64,000 nt of DNA, taken from contig NC_083522.1 of NCBI RefSeq assembly GCF_032362555.1, positions 4,256,001-4,320,000 of the forward strand. Reading direction: 5' to 3'. A program made the position numbers and the translations under genes. Shown here in pieces: positions 38,334 through 47,800 of this stretch. This stretch comes from Amyelois transitella. Taxonomy: Eukaryota > Arthropoda > Insecta > Lepidoptera > Pyralidae. Positions within the stretch are counted from its first letter, which is position 1. Every line of letters starts with the position of its first letter. The notes below the pieces were generated by a model. It saw only the letters and a list, made by a program, of their open reading frames with translations. It had not been told where the DNA came from and made no database searches.

Positions 38334-41300
38334 ATGCCGGGGCCGGATGTTAGAGCCAATGAAAATGTATTCGGTGAGATGTCGACCGAGCCCGCGGCGA
38401 CTCTGCACAGCGGTACTGAAGCTGCTAAACCCGAAAGGAAACTTACCGTACTCGAAACACATGGATATGTACTTGGTAGAACAATTGGGTCAGGCTCATA
38501 TGCTACCGTCAAGGTACTCTGTCTAGTTACTTCTTCTTTCAGAGGTGTATTTTTGGTCGATCTAGTCTCGTGAAAAATAGAGCGATTAGCCTATGAGGCA
38601 AAAATGCAGCAAACGTCGCTTTGTCCGTTAGATACCAATTGTAGATCATGCTACCTATAATATTAATGATTTTTAATTAACAGTCTCTATAGTTACTTCA
38701 TTCCTCTTAAATATTTATAATAAAACAGGTAGCTACAAGTGAAAGGCACAACTGCCAAGTAGCGGTTAAAATAATAAGCAAATTTCAAGCACCAGGCGAT
38801 TATCTGAAGAAGTTTCTGCCAAGAGAAATAGAAGTCGTGAAGGGACTGAAACATGAAAATTTAATACGGTTTTTGCAGGCAATTGAAACCACACACAGGT
38901 TTACTTTTAATTGTTATCATTTATAGCTCATCAAAGTGTAGAAAATATAGACGATTAAATATTTAGATGCTTAGTTTAGAATGATACTACCTATCTATAT
39001 AAAATAGCCTAAAGTCGACTATTAGCATAGCTGTCAACTTGGCAGTTCTTAGTGGAAATTCCAACTAGATACACGAGTAGTAACGTGATTTTTATGAATG
39101 CTTTGATTTAACAATGTAGATTTTTATACAGGTTAGCGAAGCAGCGGGTTATTCACGATTGCCCACAAGAAATTTATTTATCTGTTATTCTGTTATGTTA
39201 ATGAAAAAGTTAGAAAGGGGGAGAAAATAAAAGTAAAAACTATGCTTTTTAGGGTCTACATTGTGATGGAGTATGCTGAAAACGGCAGCCTCCTAGACAT
39301 CATCCGCAAAGATCAACACATAGACGAGATCCGTGGTCGTCGTTGGTTTCAGCAGCTTGTCGAAGCCGTGGAGTACTGCCACGAACGTGGGGTAGTTCAC
39401 AGGTAAAATTTCTTCTACCCTCTTTTTCACGAACTTATATTTTTTTAAACCACTGTTACAATGCTTAAACAGGTAATATTTAGCCAAAATGCTCAGCAGA
39501 CGACAAACGTCTGCGTTCGATTCACGAACGTTGATAAACTTCCCTCTTTCTCTTTCCCAGCGGTTAATTCAAAATATAAAAAGAGTGAGAATATAAGCCA
39601 TGCCATGACCTCTGATTCTCGAACATTAATATGGCATAGGTGTGTTACGGTGAGGGAAAACATCGTGAAAATTAGAAGAAACTTATACATTTCGACCAGA
39701 TATACAATTTGACACGGTATTATGTCTTATCTTCCCTCTTTTTTTTATCACTTCTGAGAGCCTTAAAGACATAGGTATGCCCCCATATCGTCACCTCTTC
39801 TTGCTTGTACAGGGACATCAAATGCGAAAACTTGCTGATGGATCACGGTTTGAACATAAAGCTGTCTGATTTCGGATTCGCGAGGGGTCATATGAAGCCA
39901 AAAAATGGAGTGTATTCTTTGAGCGAAACCTTCTGCGGCAGTTACGCCTACGCTTCTCCCGAGATCCTGAAAGGGGTCCCTTACAGGCCACAGGACTCCG
40001 ATATATGGAGCATGGGAGTGGTGTTATATGCTATCGTATACGGACGACTGCCCTTTGACGATACAAATTACACACAGTTATTGAAGGTTAGTTAGTCAAT
40101 AGACATAAGTTTGCTAACAAAAATTTGCTAACCAAATAACGAAGAAGGTAGGGTTTGAAATTTTCACGATTCTTGACATGCTGTTTAATAGTTCCACCTC
40201 GTTCCGGTAAAAGTTATTGATGATAAGTATAGTCCACTTTAATAACAACAGCTTTAGTAACAACTTCTTAAGACGATAAACGGGCATTATAAAACATTAT
40301 CACCGACCCATTTATAAATAAGAGCTTGAAGTCATCGTATTTAAAATTTTAGTACGAGTACAACACATATCACTAAGTTGTCAGATATTTGTTTCACCAA
40401 TTTTATAGTAACTCTTTTCCGCAGCAAGTTCAGAACAAAGTTTCGTTCCCAAGAGAGCCAAAGGTTTCGACGGAATGCCGCAAACTGATCACCAGAATCC
40501 TGGCTCCTCTGAAGGTCCGTCTGAAAATCCCACAGATCCTCGCCGACCCCTGGTTAAACCCCAATCAACCAGCCAAAGATGAAGAAGTTGATGCTCAGGT
40601 AAACCAACGCAGGTTTGATAAAGAACTTAACACCAAGAATAACCAGATTAAAAACTTCTTTGTAAGTCCCCATTCAGCTGGATAGCTGAATAGATTTGAG
40701 ATTCATATAGCGACAGGTTGCTCAGTGCTCAGCCTTTCCGAGACTTTGGCTCTGACTAGTAAGGGATAAATTTTTAGTAAGTAGGTAAGTATGTATGCTT
40801 ACTTGTAATATCACGGGTCTATTATAGCTTGTTTTTTTTTCTGGATTCGGCTAGTTTCTTATAATTATCTACACTATTAACTTCCTTCTACTGCTGGCGC
40901 CATAACAGCTTGTGCCCATTTTTATATATCATCAACGGTATGACCGTTTTTTGAAAAACATGTTTGTCATAAATAAATTTATTGTGCCATTAGCTGTTCC
41001 CGCGACTTCGTCCGCGTGGAATAGTTATTTTGGGCATCATTGAAGCCCTCAAGGAGGAACAATTTCTTCTAATAGTTGCAGCGTCATGATAAATAGCCTA
41101 AAGCAAGCTTCCTCGATAAATGGTCTATGAAACACAAAAAGGATTTTTCAATTCGAACCAGTAGTTCCCGAGATTAGCGCGTTCAAACAAACAAACAAAC
41201 TCTTCAGCTTTTTAATATATTACAAATTTATATTTGTAATGTATATTACAAATTTCTTCAAGTTTATTAACTTTTTGTCTGTTTAAAGAAATGAACTAGT

Positions 41301-41846
41301 TAAGTATTATTAGGTAACCATACTAAATTTTCCGAATACCAACTTCGTTTCCTCACAAAGCTATAATTTAGCAATTATAAGGTCAGTAGCTAAATTGATT
41401 TAGATATCTAAATTGGAAACAAAATTTTAACATTTCAGAATTCCGATCATGGCCCTAAATTGGTATAACCTTTTGGCACAAAAACACCCAGACAAAATTC
41501 TTCAACAAGGTTCAACCAAGTGAAGTATGGAAGCTGCTACGAAATTAATTTGAAATTGTCTAAATTAAAAGCTTTTGTTTTTTTGATGACTGCCTGATTA
41601 TCGTCAGAAATGTTTATTTTCATTGTGTCTTTTTCATGAATGATAGCGTAGTTTCATTTGATGATTAATACGTGAAAAATTATTATATATCTATTTTAAA
41701 AAGATTTTTACAATGATACATATGTGTACCCTATAAATATTCTTCATGTTATTTTTCAGGAAAAAGAAGTCACAAGCAAAGAGGAAATTAAAAGCGTAAA
41801 CATAGGCACTGTAACATTCGACAGAAAATTAGAAGAAGTGAAATGA
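38334..41846 (+). CDS. Testis-specific serine/threonine kinase (TSSK-type), six exons
   Basis: A protein kinase of the CAMK-group TSSK family, which acts in post-meiotic male germ cells in animals. Exons: 38,334-38,513; 38,729-38,898; 39,253-39,402; 39,813-40,086; 40,425-40,661; 41,760-41,846. All junctions keep frame and give 365 residues. Seen: a ~45-residue N-terminal extension, glycine loop GSGSYATVK (52-60), VAVK lysine K74, Glu in FLPREIE (about 93), catalytic [10 protein letters not shown] (from 166), DFG (186-188), and [14 protein letters not shown] (204-217), where SPE replaces the common [12 protein letters not shown] and TFCGS.AYA are TSSK hallmarks. The C-terminal tail is Lys/Glu-rich. 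Donor 1 (gtactc) is weak; the rest are good. The ATG at 38,334 is the first in frame; the longer open frame to its left has no ATG. It converges with RNASEK copy C. Confidence 0.9.
39478..39720 (+). mobile_element. Decayed tRNA-derived SINE in intron 3 of the kinase
   Basis: A B-box-like gcgttcgattc (about 39,512) is followed by ggtgtgttacggtgagggaa and aacatcgtg, the same body signature as the SINEs at 43,425 and 44,395. It lies wholly inside the intron between kinase exons 3 and 4. Confidence 0.5.
40992..41215 (+). repeat. Dispersed repeat, 'ctagctttta' family, in intron 5 of the kinase
   Basis: Starts gctgttcccgcgacttcgtc and ends with gcgcgttcaaacaaacaaac, a diverged copy of the family. 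Confidence 0.5.
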
Positions 41847-42683
41847 TAATTTGATTAAACACCTGTAAAAAATTTTAAGAGCTCTATATTTTTGTTTTAA
41901 CCTTTTAAAAATAATAATAGAGAGATAAAAAATGAAAATATAGTTTTTTTACTCACAAACAAATCCATGTGTTACATACAAACCAAATGCCATCGTCTCT
42001 TACTATACCCGGCATTAAAGTTGTCCCTAGAGAATTTTTCACTTCCGGGATGCGCAGTAGCAATTTTTCATACCTCCCTAAAAACATCGAATATTTTGAT
42101 GTCGCCCAATGTAACTAAGCGCTATTTCGCCGTCTTACGACGATAATTTTAGAAAGAAGTTGAAAAAGTTCGTAGGCATAAAAGCACAAACAAAGAACAA
42201 TCATCACAATATGTAAGTAACAATTTGATTTATTTATATTATAAACTATAAAAACTACGTATAAACAAAGAAACTAAAATTAATTAGAAATAGTTCATTG
42301 ATTCACAGTTAAGTGTCTTAAAAGGATGTGAAGTACCATCAGGCTTTTTCTTCGTCAAGCAGATATTATGGGTGGATGCTCATTAGAGCGGACCATTGTT
42401 GCGTAACTACCGAACTGAAACTTTACATCCTTTTATATGAAGCAATTATACCAAGTGCATATTCTGACCGGGCCCGCGGGACTTTCAAAATTGTATATGG
42501 CCACGTTAATCACGTTCAGCTGTAGCCTTTAAGCCTTTTTTAGACCGTTTGCTCTGTCTGCCCGGCAAGGAATATGTAAGTAATGTCGTGAATCTATAGT
42601 CGTGATAATATGTATGCAATGTAACTTATTAAAATCATGTCCCGTCCGCCCCAGATAAAGACCGCTCTAATGAGAACCATCTC
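41847..42683. other. Convergent intergenic gap with family-2 tail and 13-bp inverted repeat
   Basis: Separates the ends of the kinase (+) and RNASEK copy C (-). Contains a plus-oriented family-2 tail (42,515-42,585: tttagaccgtttgctctgtc then tgcccggcaagg) and a perfect inverted repeat, ctcattagagcgg at 42,379-42,391 and its complement at 42,662-42,674. Confidence 0.5.
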
Positions 42684-43913
42684 TTACTTGGGGTCATCTA
42701 GTGTTCCGCACAATGATTCTTCTGCATAAGCTTTTTCGGCCGCCTTCCTGTCATTTGATTTTCCTCGAGAGATCATGTACCAGGACACCAGAATCATAAC
42801 CACGTATATATACGCAGTATAGTAACAAACTCCTGATATCTAAAAAAGCGAAAATCAAGTTTAATTCTTTGCTCTTTCTATTTCCTTCTGATGCAAAAAC
42901 AGAATGAAAATTGATACTATTTATTCAGAGATAACTTTATATGCTTTCACGCTGAGGAAACTATGGACCTTGCAAGGCTGAGTTCTCTGCGTGTACCCAC
43001 TTCATACCTTTTTTGTCATATACCTATAATCTTTGAAAAGGTGGACCCGAGGCTTTTCTCCCGACATGTGTTGACTCAACTGGGACTAATTTCAGATAGA
43101 TAGCACATTTAAAAGGGATTTAACAATGTAATATCAACCGTTCACCTTTTGAAAATTAGCTTTTGTAATAGATAAGTAATCTGAGATATCGTTATATTTT
43201 TCGGCTTCCACGTCATCAACTAACGTTGACGCTTCTATGCTATAGAAAAATCCCATTAAAGTCTGCAACCATAAAACATTGATCATTAGTAGAAAGTCAG
43301 CGCCTCTGGTATTTAAGGTACTTAAATTGACGAATTGAATCTTCTGTTTTTATACAAAAAATATCTATCTCATACTCACAAATAGATATTTTTTCTTGTA
43401 CTTGTTAAAACTATTCTTTTATGCTCCGGATTCAAGTCCCACCGCCGCTACCAATAGATTGTTAATCGTGTTCTTACGGTGAGGGAAACATCGTAAAGAA
43501 ATATGCACATTCAGGCAACCGGATATTATGTTAAGGTTCCTCTGCAAGCTTGCGGAGGTCAGACGGGCCGCTTCGTGTAAAAACCTGACTTACACCCACC
43601 AGGAACATGGTCATAGGCTGTCTAGTCTAGGAAGGGTACTAACTTTTTATTGGAAGATGATAATGAATAAGATTACATAAATATTAAGGTATTTAGATAG
43701 ATAGAATACTTTAATTACAACAAATTAACTTATCCTAAACTTATGCTATGGTAATGTACAAAAAAATTAAGATATCAAATGAAACTCAGACGAATGAATT
43801 ACATTTTTAAGTACGGTGGACCTAAGAGATAAACCTGTGTCACTCACCAATTGTATGACAGCCCAAATGCTAAGGCACAGGCAGCACATACCGCCAGAAT
43901 AAAGAGCGCCCAT
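42684..43913 (-). CDS. RNASEK-like protein, divergent copy C
   Basis: A small two-helix membrane protein related to ribonuclease kappa. Exons on the minus strand: 43,848-43,913; 43,146-43,262; 42,684-42,839, all phase 0 with good sites (gtgagt, gtgaac), giving 112 residues. Exon 1 is MGALYSGGMCCLCLSIWAVI then QL; exon 2 begins TLMGFFYSIEASTL; exon 3 begins ISGVCYYTAYIYVVMILVSW. Intron positions and the SIWAVIQL-TLMGFFY core match canonical copy A (SVWGIIQL-TLMGVFYY), and CYYTAY replaces NCWIAA. An in-frame TAG lies just before the ATG, so the conserved CGPKLSLCG N-terminus is truly absent. The hydrophilic tail is longer than in copy A. Function unknown; I infer a diverged tandem duplicate. 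Confidence 0.78.
43425..43625 (+). mobile_element. tRNA-derived SINE in intron 1 of RNASEK copy C
   Basis: B-box-like ggattcaagtcccaccg is followed by cttacggtgagggaaacatc, cacattcaggcaaccgg and cttgcggaggtcagacgg, the usual body of a lepidopteran SINE. It is antisense to the host gene. The A box is not clear. Confidence 0.6.
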
Positions 43914-44394
43914 TCTTTGCTATGCACTTGTGTATAATATTTATTTCAAACTCTATAAATCAAAGTAAATACCTAGCAAAACGAGCAATACCTGTAGACA
44001 ATTTGACAATGTTATCAAAACGACACTGATGTTTTGGGCGTGATGGTATGTCACGAAAATATTTTTTCAAGGCTATTCGCGGAATGGTGGACAAAAAAGT
44101 TTGTCTACCGACATTATCCTGGGGGACAACGGGGATGACCAAGGGTATAGTTGTTGTCTTTATAACATGCACGCAGTAAATAAAAGAAGTGATTCTTATC
44201 CTAAGTTCTATGTATGTCGAAAGGCTATCAAAAGGCAGGAACTGACTTCCATTTAATATCTGAGCGCCTCCCAGCTTAGTCGTTTATCCCGCTTTTGACT
44301 CTACTACCTACCTAAGGTGATCCACATGTAATGACAATAGATATAGGTAATAAATTCCAGATTATAAACAGAGCCGCGTCCGACTCTCTTGGAC

Positions 44395-44700
44395 CTGTTC
44401 ATAGCAAATTATATACAAGATTGGACTAAGAGAATCCTGTGCTCTTCACCGCACGTGGAAGGCACAGGTTCAAATCCTCGGCCATGTATCAATGACTGTT
44501 TTCAGAATAACGTACATTAGTTTGAGTGCTAACCGATGCTCTTTACGGTGAGGGAAAACATCGAGAGGAGACCAGCACATTCTGCAACTTTGAGTGATAA
44601 ATCTAATATTAAGCTAGAGGCTAGATTCCCTTGTAAGGGTCTATCTAACGGGTAACGGAGGTCAGAGAAATGCAGAAATGTAGAGATTTTGAAATTTAGA
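44395..44700 (+). mobile_element. tRNA-derived SINE between RNASEK copies B and C
   Basis: B box aggttcaaatcctcgg (about 44,466) is followed by ctttacggtgagggaaaaca, cagcacattctgcaac and acggaggtcaga. Same family as 43,425-43,625 but more diverged. Confidence 0.6.
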
Positions 44701-44841
44701 AATGATACCTTAATAAAATCGACGAAGTCGTGGTCATCGACCAACTAGTTAAAAATAAAAGGCAAATTTAATATTAACGCTTTAATGTTTCATAAGTTTA
44801 TAAACACTATGTCAATATTGGTTCGTTCGTAACGATAATAA

Positions 44842-47800
44842 TTATCGTTTTCGAACCAACGTAGGTATATCTCCTAGCTGCTTTTTCGCTTCCATTTTAT
44901 CCAAAATTTTTCCTTTGAAGATTACGAACCAAGATATCACATTGATGACCACGTAGGCATAGGCAGCGTAGTAACAGTTGTGTGACACCTAAATGCAAAT
45001 ATTTTTAGTATATAATCTTATATATAAAATTCTCGTGTCACAATGTTCGTTCCCGTACTCCTCCGAAACGGCTTGACTGATTCTCATGAAATTTTGTGAG
45101 CATATTGAGTGGCTAGTTATTTCATTGTAATATTATAAAAATCAGTACATATATAAGTCGTACCTACCTAGCTGACTGTGTCGTGAACTTGAAAGATATT
45201 GGCAAAAAATTGGTATCGATCCCCCATAGTTCAATAAGGGCAACCAAAATCAAAAATGTATTTTAATTTCTGTTTGTCTGTACGTTTGTACCTAATAACT
45301 CGCATTACACGAGAACTATTGTTCCGATATTAATACTGTTTTCTTAGATGTATTATTCTCGCCAACTAAGCCGTCGCGTAAAGCGATCGCGGAGGCGAAA
45401 TTACCTATCAATCTTTAGCAACCATTTTATATGGGAAAATGTTTTTGGGTGAAAATGTGGAAAAACTAATTTTTCTGGATGTAGGACCTAGTAAGATCGT
45501 TTTTTTTTAATTCCCGTACGCACCTATATGTATTTAAAATTTCAACGAAATCGTTAGAGCCGTTTTCGTGTACCTACACGTTTTATCTATATTAAAGGAT
45601 ATTTTTCTATAAAAAGATAATATCAAAATTGTTTATCTTTATTAAAGAACCTATTAAAGAAATTGACCAGTTACTTATAGGGCATGGGAAGCTGAAATTA
45701 TACTCCACTACCTAGCTGTTTCCCGTGATTTAGTGTTCTCAAGACTAAAGGTTCTGTCTACCCCGTAAGGAATAAGGACGTGATTTTACATACGTACTTA
45801 TGTAATACATATAGGCATTGGTATTAAAAAAATGTTTAAAAAAACAATAACTAGTTACTTACTATTTGGTAATTATCTCTTAGGTACTTCATACACAAAG
45901 TTATAACTGCTATTAGTATCCACTACAGAAACGTCTCCAAGTAGAGTTGACGCTTCTATGCTATAGAAAAATGCCATTAATGTCTGTGAAAAGAAATTTC
46001 ATTTGTAGGTAAGTAGGTATGCCTACTTACCTACAAATGATATTTCTACAAGTAAATACATACAATGTGTAACGGAAAGGGGGTTATCATATTGAGTACA
46101 CCAAACGAGTTACCGGTAACAAACAGCCTGGTGCCACGCAAAACCCTAAAAGTAAATTTTTTATTTTGAAATTTTTATTTTTTACAGCCGATTTTATTTT
46201 ATTTTATGTTATTTTATTAAAACTTGCACAACACTATAGCAGTAAACAGCTGTGAGGTCAATAGCACCTTAACGATCACACGCATTGGCCCGCTGGCCTA
46301 ATGTCGACGCCTCCCGTCTGTACTCCTGGTACTTTAAAATAGTATTTTAGAGCCAGGGTTCCGGATATCTTTTTTTTTTTGTTTTTCTTAACTAAGTGTT
46401 CCTGCTTTTTTCTTTACTTTTTACTATTTAGCTGACGAGTCCCACCTGCGAAACTTGATTTTTTACTTTATCTCATTAAAATTACAACTTTACACTGAAG
46501 GCTGTTTGAATATCAGTGTTTCATATGACTCTTCAATCTCATGGCAAAAAAGAAAACTGACTAACAGTTTCTCATCAATTATTTTAGCAGATTAATTGTA
46601 GCAACTAAAATACCGGACTGGCGTTTTTACAGTTATAAAGTAAAAGTAAAACAACGAACTAAGCGTACTGAATAATATCAATGTAGTAGTTACCAGAGAA
46701 CGTGTTTGTAACATTATGAAAAACTTAAATATGAAAGAAATATTTTTTAAAGAAATAATAATTAAAAAGAGAAATAATCAAACTATTATTGAATCACAAA
46801 ATCCGAGCAAACTATTGTTGTTGGTTTTAACTAAAATTTTCCAAATGAACCCTGAAATAGGCGTGACTTTTCTTTGCAAGGAGCAAAGAGCAAGGTCGAT
46901 TAATAATGTATTAAAATGGTTCCGGATATTTTAAGAAATTTTCTATTACGAACGAAATTCTTTTTCATATTTTAAGAAGCCGATTAACGAATATCGTCAT
47001 AAATTAATAAAACTATTACTAATGATCTAGTACTTAAATGACGTTTACATAGGTTGTTAAAAGTCCGGGAAGAAAGAAATGTTCGTGAAGGGAAACATGT
47101 TTTCTTTTAAGTCTCTGATCCTTGCGGACGTCAGACGGCAGTCTCTCTGCGTCATCTGCATCAACAACACTACTCTTTTTTGCATCATGGGTAAAAACAT
47201 CTCCGAATAAAATAAAGGAATTAATCATTTAGCTACCAGGATTTCATGGATACGCAAGAGGTTTAATTTATCTACTTAAAAATAAATGAAAACGGGCCCC
47301 TAATTTACCAAAACGAGAAGGCAAGACTAGATAGAGTACTTGTCTCTCGTTCTTAAATTCGACTAATTCAAGGTCAATATTCAAATTTGAGAGTGTGTGT
47401 GTGCGCAGTCAATGGGTTCACTGTCTAGTACACTAAGCGCCGCCCAATGGCGCTACGCCGCGAGACAGGTGATGTACACGTATCCTTTCTTCCGCTTTAG
47501 GGTAAGTGAGGGTAAAATGATGATCCCACCTGATTATTTACGTTTGTGATTAGTAAACTTTTACTTTGTTTAATTTTATCGCCACATTCATAAAAAAGTT
47601 GTCAACATTTAGTCAACCTAGGAAACACGTTTTGTACATGCCACTTTTTCCTATTGGTAAGAGTGGTAGTAAGTATGGTAAAATTTTGAAATCAAATAAT
47701 ACTGTTTTTAACCCGTTTATTATGGTAAAATTAATAAGATATTGAATCAAAGGGACAAAACATATTTGTACTAAAATAATTTTATTTCACCTTTGTTTAC

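Noticed and set aside
46716-46934. 72-codon Lys/Asn/Ile-rich frame inside the TIR element
   Set aside because: Composition simply reflects AT-rich DNA; no transposase motif.
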